A DNA stretch of 5,782 bases, from the NCBI GenBank assembly GCA_021772555.1, contig JAJFLT010000430.1:1-5782 (forward strand). Reading direction: 5' to 3'. A model generated the notes under the pieces. That model did no database searches. It was given only the letters and a program-made list of their open reading frames with translations, and was not told the origin of the DNA. The translations under genes and the position numbers were made by a program. Position 1 is the first letter of the stretch. Each line of letters opens with the position of its first letter. Of this stretch, positions 1 to 5,782 are shown one piece after another. The DNA comes from Opitutales bacterium. Its GTDB lineage: Bacteria > Verrucomicrobiota > Verrucomicrobiia > Opitutales > UBA2987.

Positions 1-62
1 GGCTTAAAGATGCTCCACCTGTAGCAAAAGACTATATCGGTTGCAGATTTGTTCTAATATGA
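1..62 (+). CDS. Possible C-terminal tail of a plus-strand gene (partial, uncertain)
   Basis: One plus-strand frame is open from the left edge (first full codon at base 3) to a TGA at 60-62. It encodes about 19 residues ending in DYIGCRFVLI. This ending resembles the last beta-strand of formylglycine-generating-enzyme/SUMF1-type domains, which often finish with an IGFR-x-V pattern. Such proteins are common in the bacteria this window suggests. The stretch is far too short to prove coding, because an open frame of this length arises easily by chance. If real, the gene would converge on the minus-strand aldolase at 449-1255. The family assignment is only a guess from the last few residues. Confidence 0.2.
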   Translation, partial: LKDAPPVAKDYIGCRFVLI

Positions 63-448
63 AACCTTTGCAATGATTATCAATCTGGAATTTGTAATCC
101 CCCCCGATGCTTGGAGTGTCAGGTTACCCAAACTGAGCCAAACACAAAAACCGACATTATCCAAACATCTGCTCGCAACCCGCATCAACATTCAGCCCTA
201 ACGACTGGAAATCATAGCTGTGGATTATTTTCACGAAACAATCGGACGCTCCTGAATTGTAACAGCACCGAATGGTGTATTACCCTAAAGCCTCTGGTTG
301 AGTCCCTCGCTTACCGATCAGGAGAAGACTGCCACGATCTCAACCACAATGTTGACGGCAAACGTCGCTGGCCGAATTCACTGAAAACTGATCGGATTAT
401 GAATTTCAACGGGAACGGCGTAAAAATTACACTTCATCGTTAAGAAAA
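63..448. other. Gene-free stretch at the left edge
   Basis: I see no supportable gene here. A plus-strand frame starting with TTG at 111 stays open to 443 (110 codons). Its product is rich in Asn, His, Thr and Cys, has no motif or domain I recognise, and has no ribosome binding site before the TTG. The other frames, on both strands, are broken by several stops. A run of seven C residues lies at 99-105. Directly downstream of the aldolase stop codon (reading leftward from 448) I found no convincing GC-rich hairpin followed by a T-tract, so the end of the minus-strand transcript is not marked by an obvious intrinsic terminator. By eye the stretch is more AT-rich than the neighbouring aldolase gene. 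Confidence 0.5.
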
Positions 449-1255
449 TTAATCTCGTGTGAGGAGATTCTGGTCAAGCCGTAGCGATGCCAGCCCTTCG
501 GTGCAGGCTGTCGCGATCATCGTGATGTCCAGGCTGTAGGCGATGAAGTGGAAGCCCTCGTCGACACGTGCCTTGACTTCTGCCGGATCGGGCGAGACGA
601 CATGAATGCCGGGTGTTACGTTGTGGCGCTGGCAGGCGTTGAGGATCGCATCGCGCGCCCCGAGGTAGTCGGGGTGATCGAAGTCTGCAGAGATCCCCAT
701 CGAAGCAGTGAGATCGTAGGGACCGATGAAGGCTGCATCGATTCCTGCTACACTGAGGATTGCATCGATATTGCGCACAGCCTCGATGTGCTCAATCTGC
801 ACCACAACGAGGGTCTCGTTATTGGCCCGGGCATACTCGTCGGCCAAGCGCAAACCATAGGTGTTAGCTCGGCAGAAACCTACACTTCGCAGGCCCTCGG
901 GCGGATACTTGGCGGCCTCTACCAGCAATGCAGCTTCCTCGCGGGTTCGCACCAGCGGGGCCACTACCCCGCAAGCACCGGCATCGAGATAGCGCTTGAC
1001 GAAAGCGTAGTCAACCCCATGCAGGCGCACCATCGCTGCGCATTCCGGGCGGCCGGAACGGATGGCCTGAAAGATTTGCTGTACCTCTGGCAAATCAACT
1101 GCCGAGTGCTCGACATCGACGCAAAGGAAGTCAAAGCCACATGCGGCCATCAATTCGGCAATAATAGGACTGCCACTATTGATCCAACTGCCGATCACGG
1201 TCTCACCCGTGCGCAAACGCTGACGCAGGGATAGCTTGGGTTTCACATCGTTCAT
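449..1255 (-). CDS. HpcH/HpaI family aldolase (class II, pyruvate-type)
   Basis: A 268-residue protein of the HpcH/HpaI aldolase/citrate lyase family, which are metal-dependent TIM-barrel enzymes. They cleave 2-keto-4-hydroxy acids to pyruvate (or hydroxypyruvate) and an aldehyde. The known active-site pattern is complete: the Asp47/His50 dyad in DVEHS, Arg77 in MVRLHG, metal ligand Glu155 in QIEHIEAV and metal ligand Asp181 in GPYDLTASMG. The 26-residue Glu-Asp spacing matches E. coli HpaI (Glu149/Asp175, from memory). Also present are the glycine-rich strand GACGVVAPLV (93-102) and PPEGLRSVGFCRA (118-130). The length fits the 2-keto-3-deoxyglucarate (GarL), 2-keto-3-deoxyrhamnonate (RhmA) and HpaI aldolases, which cannot be separated here. 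No signal peptide, so cytoplasmic. The ATG at 1255 fits the usual family start, but no Shine-Dalgarno lies within 15 bases; a GGTGGAGAG stretch sits over 25 bases upstream. It lies 51 bases after the second aldolase, probably co-transcribed. The gene is visibly more GC-rich than that paralogue. Confidence 0.9.
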   Translation of the reverse strand: MNDVKPKLSLRQRLRTGETVIGSWINSGSPIIAELMAACGFDFLCVDVEHSAVDLPEVQQIFQAIRSGRPECAAMVRLHGVDYAFVKRYLDAGACGVVAPLVRTREEAALLVEAAKYPPEGLRSVGFCRANTYGLRLADEYARANNETLVVVQIEHIEAVRNIDAILSVAGIDAAFIGPYDLTASMGISADFDHPDYLGARDAILNACQRHNVTPGIHVVSPDPAEVKARVDEGFHFIAYSLDITMIATACTEGLASLRLDQNLLTRD

Positions 1256-1306
1256 AATTAGTTAAGATGAGAGCGTTTTCTTCTCTCCACCGGATTTTCT
1301 ATTGCG

Positions 1307-2131
1307 TCAGGTGAGCGGCGATCTAACAGTATTTTCTTTCAAAACCTCCGGAGGCTTCCTATCCTCAGATTCAGAATGATTTAGCAACTCTTTTGTATAC
1401 TGAGTAAGTCCAAGGACATCTGCTCCGAGATTGATAATACTATATCCATCTTCCACCAGTGAGTCGAAACTTTTACTGGAGGCTGTAACCATCGCAAATT
1501 TCCCATGCTTCATGCTGGCCTCTAACACTGTTTCTTGCGCTTTTATAACCTCTGGGGCATCAGTTTCACCTGTTATCCCCAATTGATGACTGTAATCTGC
1601 GGGGCCGAAAAGGAGGATATCGAACCCTCCGATCGAAGCGATTTCATCTATGTTTTCAACGGCTTCAGGTGATTCGATCTGAAGGATGATAAAGCGCTCT
1701 TGATTGCAATGTCGAATGTAGTCTTTTACGGGCGCTTGCGTAAATAACCCATCCGCGTTTCCTCCGTCCAAAGATCGTCTCCCCAATGGGTAAAATCTTG
1801 TGCTGTCAACAACTTCGCGCGCTTGATCAGCGGTATCGACATGCGGTACCATAATTCCCGTCGCGTCAGCTTCAAACGGTTTAATATAATCGCTATATCC
1901 TCCGCTGCCAACTCTGACAATTGTATCGAGATCATGGAGTTTTGCTGCCCTTATCTGGTTTTCCAGATTCAGCCAGTCGTTTGGCACGTGTTCACTGCAC
2001 AGCCATACGACATCCATTCCGCATAGCCCACAGATTTCAACAATACGTGGATCTGACAGGTTAAGCTTCATACAGGTTGAAGCTTTTCCGGCCCTTAGTC
2101 GTTTGAGTACTCTACTTTCACGAAGTTTCAT
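1307..2131 (-). CDS. HpcH/HpaI family aldolase, divergent subfamily with EHVPNDW motif
   Basis: A 274-residue paralogue of the downstream aldolase, from a separate subfamily. Arg73 (TIVRVG), metal ligands Glu153 (LQIESPEAVENIDEI) and Asp179 (LFGPADYSHQLG) and catalytic-type His48 (SEHVPNDW) are all present. The Glu-Asp spacing is 26 and the His-Arg spacing 25, as in HpaI. The Asp that pairs with the catalytic His in HpaI (three residues before it) is Cys45 here. DATGIMVPHV (88-97) and PLGRRSLDGGNADG (115-128) replace the RSxGxxRAxxYG motif of typical members. The C-terminal tail after about residue 252 is polar and probably unstructured. The protein is probably cytoplasmic; the fold and metal site suggest a lyase of 2-oxo acids, but the substrate is unknown. 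The ATG at 2131 is preceded by the A-rich stretch TTTAAAAAG with no clear Shine-Dalgarno. The gene follows a 245-base gap holding a decayed regulator. It is noticeably AT-richer than the neighbouring aldolase gene. Confidence 0.85.
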   Translation of the reverse strand: MKLRESRVLKRLRAGKASTCMKLNLSDPRIVEICGLCGMDVVWLCSEHVPNDWLNLENQIRAAKLHDLDTIVRVGSGGYSDYIKPFEADATGIMVPHVDTADQAREVVDSTRFYPLGRRSLDGGNADGLFTQAPVKDYIRHCNQERFIILQIESPEAVENIDEIASIGGFDILLFGPADYSHQLGITGETDAPEVIKAQETVLEASMKHGKFAMVTASSKSFDSLVEDGYSIINLGADVLGLTQYTKELLNHSESEDRKPPEVLKENTVRSPLT

Positions 2132-2179
2132 CTTTTTAAATTGTGATTAATCTAATTACGGAAATTGTTTGGTCCTCTT

Positions 2180-2371
2180 CTATAAGATTTCAGAGCAGCA
2201 AGGACAGTTCGTTGGGTGAGTATGGCTTTTCAGCTTCATGCCCCGCCTGTGGCTTACTCCAATTTCGCCAGCGAGGCTTATGGTGTACAGCGGTGATCCC
2301 GGTTTACACTGGGATGAAAGAATCCCCTCGCGGATGTAATTACAGGCAATATCTGAGTTGACAAATTCCAT
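2180..2371 (-). pseudogene. Truncated GntR-family transcriptional regulator (N-terminal fragment)
   Basis: A 63-codon frame from an ATG at 2371-2369 to a TAG. Its first 40 residues read like the start of a GntR winged helix-turn-helix: YIREGILSSQCKPGSPLYT (12-30), then SLAGEIGVS (32-40). GntR proteins share the pattern IxxGxLxPGxxLxxxxLAxxxGVS, normally followed by RTPVREAL. Here the similarity stops at GVS (about base 2252). What follows is a histidine-, lysine- and cysteine-rich tail with no GntR features, so the recognition helix, the wing and the whole effector domain are missing. Intact members have more than 200 residues. The other two frames do not restore the lost helix, so this looks like deletion or replacement rather than one frameshift. 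An in-frame GTG at 2380-2378 overlaps the stop of the upstream propeller gene (GTGA), so the regulator was probably once the next gene of that operon. A functional short peptide cannot be excluded. Confidence 0.55.
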
Positions 2372-2376
2372 ACTTT

Positions 2377-3786
2377 TCACACCGGCATTTCATCGAAACT
2401 GAACGAATAGAGCTTCGCCTTGTTTAATTCAAATTCCAGTCGAATTGTTTTACCGTTGTATGCGTGGGGAACAAATCCATTTGGCCATTCAACTTTTCCG
2501 TCCGAAACCGTTTCTCTGAGAGGTTGGGAGCGGGAGAGCTTTACTCCACCTTCACCGAGAAATCTGGCCCACACATATCCGCCTTCCTCGACATCGGCGC
2601 TCAGGCAGATGGGCTGTCCGCGATATGGTAGAGCCGCCGTCATAATAAGAGCTGAGGCCTTACCGGAAGTTTGCTCGTAACCCGCGAAACCGTCCGGCCG
2701 CAAGGTGGCCAGGCAGAAAGAGCCCTTGCGCCAGCCGGAGTGCAGACCGTCGCTCCCCCCATAATAGAGACGTATCTCGTTCTCCCGGAACACAGGGCAA
2801 GCGCCGGCGTAAACACAACCCCAATCATAATCTCCCTCCGGCTCCGAATTCGCAATCAGCGGACTGCCCGGAGAGATGCGTTGCCAGTGCACGGTATCAG
2901 GACTCCATGCCAGTTCAGTATGTACGCGATCAGTCTCGATATTGTAGATGGAAGGCAGGCCGATGTAGATTCCGTGAAGATAAAAGACCGGCATCGAGTA
3001 AATCTGCAAGTGATCCTCCAACCCGCGAAAAACGTTTTCCGGACTGGACCATTTTTTGAAATCGTCACTCTCGCTTCTGGTTACGAGACGGATACCCTCG
3101 TCCCCTCCACTCTCATGCCGCTCCCAATTGCGCGTGATAAGCACATACTTCCCCAGCGTTGGAGCCCAAAATGCATTATTGTGCGTATCACCGACAACTG
3201 CAATCTCGGGATAAGGGACCGGCTCACTCCACTTTACACCATCCGCTGAAAAGGTGGCAGATAACTTTTTTTTCACGCGCTCCTGGAAGATCATTTTGTA
3301 CCGGCGCGATGGGTCCTCCTCGCAAATGTCCTTAAATACACCCGCGCCGTGAGGGCCTCGTATAACTATATTCGAGCATTTTCCTTCCCATTCGTGGAAG
3401 GTCATCAGCGGTTTTTCCCATTTGATTCCGTCCTTGGAAACCGCATAGCAAACGCCCATTTCTCTCCTTCCCATTTTCTCAGCGGGATACTTGATCTCAT
3501 CGCGCTGGTCATAAGGAATCTTCGACGATCCGGGATCGGCAATGAAAGGGCTGTACCAGCACTTGTAGATCCTTTCCTCTTCATCAAATATCACATTGGG
3601 ATAGAGATTATCGAATCGCAACTCCCAAGGCTGGTCTTCCTCAAAAAGTGGGTTGCGGTTATCTTTACTCGCCTTCCCTACTGTGAGTTCTGCATTTGTT
3701 GTTTTTTCAACGATGCGGCTATCCAGCAGATGGAATCTGCTCCGGCTCATGCTCGCATCATCCTCTGTAGTAACGGAATCAGTCAT
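2377..3786 (-). CDS. Cytoplasmic five-bladed beta-propeller glycosidase-like protein
   Basis: A 469-residue protein built like the GH32/GH43/GH62-type five-bladed propellers, followed by a C-terminal beta-sandwich. Evidence for blades is a repeated S-x-D-G-x-x-W hairpin: SKDGIKW (117-123), SADGVKW (180-186) and the weaker SPDTVHW (295-301). Other blade-like segments are VIFDEEERIYKCWYSP (65-80) and IRLYYGG (338-344). The last domain (about 375-469) ends with GKTIRLEFEL and LYSFSF, shared with the next gene upstream, so the two are paralogues. The acidic residues in EGDYDWG (317-323) could be catalytic, but I cannot prove this. There is no signal peptide, so it is probably cytoplasmic; the substrate is unknown. 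Two starts are possible: the ATG at 3786 (AGGGA 12 bases upstream) and an ATG 12 codons later, preceded by GAGG at 11 bases. Homology with the paralogue begins near residue 18, so both fit. The gene lies 23 bases after the upstream gene, consistent with an operon. Annotation pipelines might call it hypothetical or a glycosyl hydrolase. Confidence 0.75.
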   Translation of the reverse strand: MTDSVTTEDDASMSRSRFHLLDSRIVEKTTNAELTVGKASKDNRNPLFEEDQPWELRFDNLYPNVIFDEEERIYKCWYSPFIADPGSSKIPYDQRDEIKYPAEKMGRREMGVCYAVSKDGIKWEKPLMTFHEWEGKCSNIVIRGPHGAGVFKDICEEDPSRRYKMIFQERVKKKLSATFSADGVKWSEPVPYPEIAVVGDTHNNAFWAPTLGKYVLITRNWERHESGGDEGIRLVTRSESDDFKKWSSPENVFRGLEDHLQIYSMPVFYLHGIYIGLPSIYNIETDRVHTELAWSPDTVHWQRISPGSPLIANSEPEGDYDWGCVYAGACPVFRENEIRLYYGGSDGLHSGWRKGSFCLATLRPDGFAGYEQTSGKASALIMTAALPYRGQPICLSADVEEGGYVWARFLGEGGVKLSRSQPLRETVSDGKVEWPNGFVPHAYNGKTIRLEFELNKAKLYSFSFDEMPV

Positions 3787-3809
3787 GGCTGACTAAAATC
3801 CCTAAAGGG

Positions 3810-5222
3810 TTACTCTTCCTCTACCTGAAAAGAGTAGAGGGCTCCCCGTGTTAAATTGAACCGCAACCGAATCACCCTGCCTTTGATCTCCGACAACGAT
3901 TCCGACCAGCGAGGCGAAAGGCGCAGTTCGTCAACCTCATGGTAAGTCGTTGCTTTGCGCCCACTATACCCAGCCAACGGTTTTCCCGATACGTCGAGAA
4001 CGTCCACACGTACCTTCCCCTGCGCGGCGTCAACGTTGACATGCAAATTGCCGCCTTCGAGTTTGAACGGTTTCGTGAGGACGGTTCCGGGTTTGTCCCC
4101 GGCAGTCAGAGAGATAAAGCCATCGAGACGTATCGTCGCCAGGCCGATGGCGTGTTCCCGCGTAAAGACGACTTCTTTAGTTCCATGCCGTTCATTGGCG
4201 CCGCCATAGTAGAGCCAGTGCCGGTCGTCATGTGTCACGATAGTGGAGGAAGGCAGAATGATGTCGTTATCAAACGCCCCATCGCCTCCACGCGGAATGA
4301 TGGGCTTTTCAGCATACACCCACGATAAATCCCATTGGTCACCGTCACGGCTGGTGGCGATGTAGAAATTCATCACGTCACGCTCGTGGTGTGTAAAAAA
4401 ATCGTTGGGGCCTTCGCTCACATCACCCGGCCATTCGAAGACAGACATCAATCCGAAGTGCACTCCGCAATAGATCCAATCGGTGAGCCCGTAGAGTTGG
4501 CGACGATTGCTCTCACTCTTGCCTTCACGGTCGAACATCCATTCCCGGACCATGGTCCAGTTTGTAGGGTCGGCCTTGACGTCCGGATTGACCATCTCAC
4601 GATTGCCTCGTATTTCACCGGAGCCGCCTGTCGTACCGAAATCCGTGCGTGTGAACAGCCGATAAGTCTGCGCGGCCTCGTCCCACAGGATCTGGTTGTA
4701 GGTATCCGCAGCGCGGTGTGTCACGGGTTCGCCGCTGTTGTAGGGAATCCAGCGAATGCCATCAGCCGAATGCGCAATTCCCGCCATCGTCCCGGGCGCG
4801 TCATGAGCTGCTTTGTAACGGTGCGTGGGATCGGTTTCATGAGGATCAATGGAGACGGCAAACGAGTGCGCGGCTGAATAGATGCCGGTAACTTCGGCCA
4901 CTCTCGTGAAGTGCAAGCCATCCACGGACTCTGAATATTCATAGCGATATCCGTCAGGTATGTCTTGGCGCGCCCACATTTTGAATTTCCCGTCGTCGTG
5001 CAGGACGGTTCCATAAAACCAGCCATCAGCGAAGATTGGTTGACCGTTGTTTTCCTTGACCGCCCGCCCCAATGTCCGTGTGACGTATTTTTTCCCGGCG
5101 ATCACATGGTCGTCAACAAAGAGCTGTTTCTGCAACCCAATCTCGACGAACTCTGCAGCATTGCCCGCACAGGTGGAGACTACAAAGATAACGCAAACCG
5201 TTAGTGGAACCATCGCTCTCAT
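3810..5222 (-). CDS. Exported five-bladed beta-propeller glycosidase-like protein (LFVDD family)
   Basis: About 470 residues. An N-terminal signal peptide is visible: Arg2, then a hydrophobic stretch of about 14 residues, then AGNA-AEF with likely cleavage after residue 22. Cys18 lacks a proper lipobox (preceded by Thr), so a lipoprotein is less likely. The mature part opens with QLFVDDHVI (33-41), a hallmark of a large propeller family abundant in planctomycetes and relatives. Hairpin motifs recur: SVDGLHF (99-105), SADGIRW (152-158) and SRDGDQW (291-297). GDGAFDNDIILP (313-324) and LYYGGAN (337-343) align in place with the DYDWG and LYYGG segments of the paralogue at 2377-3786. A C-terminal beta-sandwich (about 376-470) ends in GRVIRLRFNL and ALYSFQ. 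The role is probably hydrolysis or binding of a glycan or glycoside outside the cytoplasm; no substrate can be named. The frame extends to a TTG at 5234, adding four residues (three Arg). I prefer the ATG at 5222; neither has a good Shine-Dalgarno. Confidence 0.75.
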   Translation of the reverse strand: MRAMVPLTVCVIFVVSTCAGNAAEFVEIGLQKQLFVDDHVIAGKKYVTRTLGRAVKENNGQPIFADGWFYGTVLHDDGKFKMWARQDIPDGYRYEYSESVDGLHFTRVAEVTGIYSAAHSFAVSIDPHETDPTHRYKAAHDAPGTMAGIAHSADGIRWIPYNSGEPVTHRAADTYNQILWDEAAQTYRLFTRTDFGTTGGSGEIRGNREMVNPDVKADPTNWTMVREWMFDREGKSESNRRQLYGLTDWIYCGVHFGLMSVFEWPGDVSEGPNDFFTHHERDVMNFYIATSRDGDQWDLSWVYAEKPIIPRGGDGAFDNDIILPSSTIVTHDDRHWLYYGGANERHGTKEVVFTREHAIGLATIRLDGFISLTAGDKPGTVLTKPFKLEGGNLHVNVDAAQGKVRVDVLDVSGKPLAGYSGRKATTYHEVDELRLSPRWSESLSEIKGRVIRLRFNLTRGALYSFQVEEE

Positions 5223-5268
5223 CCGTCGACGCAATCTATAAGTATCCGCATGATTGTGGGACCTGACA

Positions 5269-5782
5269 TTACTCTCCCGGCACGAGCACCGCGATACGAA
5301 TAGAATACAGATTAAAATGGGGGTCGTTCCACCATTCCTCGCCAGTATCGGCTTCTTTATGGACTTCCAACGGGGTATTGACTCCCTTACCGGGCATACT
5401 TACATGCACATCAAGTTGGCCATAGCCAGTCACGGTGATTTTTGTGCAATCGGGTATTTCAAAGTGTGCGCTGACCATGCCGGAATGCCGGTTACCGGTA
5501 TCGAATCTGTCACTCGCCCCCCAACCGTAAAGATGCTCACCCCAGAGGTTATTGACTTTGTAGCGTACTCCGGGCCTGGCCAACTTCCATTCGACAGGTT
5601 CTCCAAACAAAACGACGGTTCCCGGAGGGATGCAGGGACTGCCAATGACATCGACACCAACGATCGGTTCACTTTCTTCGATGGTCACCGCGCTGAAAGG
5701 CGGTATGTCCATCTCCATCCCTTCCGGATGCGGGCCTACCCCCGTGCCTTCCCGGCCTACTTCGCACCTGCAGTTAGTATAT
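5269..5782 (-). CDS. C-terminal part of an unrecognised protein (5' end beyond the window)
   Basis: The frame is open from the right edge to a TAA at 5271-5269, giving 170 visible residues. An internal ATG at 5718 could be a start. However, the 21 codons before it remain open and read sensibly, and that ATG has no good Shine-Dalgarno, so I treat it as an internal Met of a longer gene. I do not recognise the family. The segment MEMDIPPFSAVTIEE (22-36) resembles the last strand of the beta-sandwich that closes many glycoside hydrolases (pattern: alternating hydrophobics, PP, aromatic, TxxE). After it comes another domain of about 130 residues, rich in beta-strand signals, Trp, Tyr and Gly: VVLFGEPVEWKL (57-68), RYKVNNLWGEHLYGWG (73-88) and KITVTGYGQLDVHVSM (114-129). 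No membrane segment is seen. The gene ends 34-46 bases before the exported propeller gene, so it is probably the preceding gene of the same operon and may share a glycan substrate with it. That link is inference from position. Confidence 0.7.
   Translation of the reverse strand, partial: YTNCRCEVGREGTGVGPHPEGMEMDIPPFSAVTIEESEPIVGVDVIGSPCIPPGTVVLFGEPVEWKLARPGVRYKVNNLWGEHLYGWGASDRFDTGNRHSGMVSAHFEIPDCTKITVTGYGQLDVHVSMPGKGVNTPLEVHKEADTGEEWWNDPHFNLYSIRIAVLVPGE

Noticed and set aside
99..105. Run of seven C residues, considered as a phase-variation tract
   Set aside because: It is not inside or directly upstream of any supported gene.
344..375. Weak hairpin GACG-GCAAA-CGTC downstream of the first aldolase, considered as a terminator
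   Set aside because: The stem is only four base pairs, it lies over 70 bases past the stop codon, and no T-run follows on the minus strand.
111..443. Plus-strand open frame of 110 codons starting at TTG
   Set aside because: Rare start codon, no ribosome binding site, odd Asn/His/Cys-rich composition and no recognisable motif; it fits a chance frame in non-coding DNA.
548..1234. Long plus-strand open frame of 228 codons opposite the first aldolase
   Set aside because: It lies wholly antisense to a gene with a complete active site, and its length follows from that gene's codon use. The translation shows no domain.
2145..2152. Perfect 8-base palindrome GATTAATC just upstream of the EHVPNDW aldolase
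   Set aside because: Too short and AT-rich to call an operator; no second copy or longer dyad nearby, and no convincing -35/-10 pair in position.
2132..2251. Minus-strand frame giving EKPYSPNELSLLL before a TGA, considered as the true C-terminus of the regulator or of another gene
   Set aside because: The frame is short, bounded upstream by a stop codon near 2300, has no match to GntR effector domains, and overlaps the regulator fragment in a different frame.
2671..3249. Plus-strand open frame of 192 codons opposite the signal-less propeller gene
   Set aside because: Antisense shadow of a gene supported by repeated motifs and by a paralogue; no independent protein features.
3800..3809. Small inverted repeat CCCTAAAGGG between the two propeller genes
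   Set aside because: Four-base arms with a two-base loop cannot form a stable terminator and there is no T-tract.
5219..5251. Ten-codon minus-strand reading frame (MRILIDCVDG) whose TGA overlaps the ATG of the exported propeller gene as ATGA
   Set aside because: It could be a coupling leader peptide, but it is very short, has no Shine-Dalgarno or attenuator-like structure, and such overlaps occur by chance.

Overview
The window looks like part of a carbohydrate-catabolism locus from a free-living, moderate-GC bacterium. Five protein-coding stretches all lie on the minus strand, so transcription runs from right to left. They are the 3' end of an unrecognised gene (5269-5782), an exported five-bladed beta-propeller protein of the glycosidase type (3810-5222), a signal-less paralogue of it (2377-3786), and two different HpcH/HpaI-type aldolases (1307-2131 and 449-1255). 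The style of the families suggests the Planctomycetota-Verrucomicrobiota-Lentisphaerota-Kiritimatiellota group: the LFVDD-type propeller protein, and the aldolase subfamily with an EHVPNDW motif. Shine-Dalgarno sequences are also weak. This placement is inference from family memory; no rRNA or other phylogenetic marker is present.

Layout from left to right. Bases 1-62 may hold the last codons of a plus-strand gene. Bases 63-448 have no gene I can support. The two aldolases follow, 51 bases apart. The 245-base gap 2132-2376 contains the beginning of a GntR-type regulator gene that is cut off in the middle of its DNA-binding helices. The two propeller genes follow, 23 bases apart, and then a partial gene that runs off the right edge, with 34-46 bases between it and the exported propeller gene. 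The short gaps from 5782 down to 2377 suggest one operon. The decayed regulator begins right at the end of that unit, and the aldolases come after it.

A working model, which is inference: the exported propeller protein acts on or binds a glycan or glycoside outside the cytoplasm, and the signal-less paralogue handles a related product inside. The aldolases would then split 2-keto-3-deoxy sugar acids, or similar keto-hydroxy acids, into pyruvate or a hydroxy-pyruvate and an aldehyde. The substrate cannot be read from the sequence. I found no rRNA, tRNA, CRISPR array, intact insertion sequence, phage gene or defence system. I do not see a clearly undescribed system here. The points most worth a second look are the truncated GntR gene, the altered catalytic dyad in one aldolase, and the exported/cytoplasmic pair of propeller paralogues.
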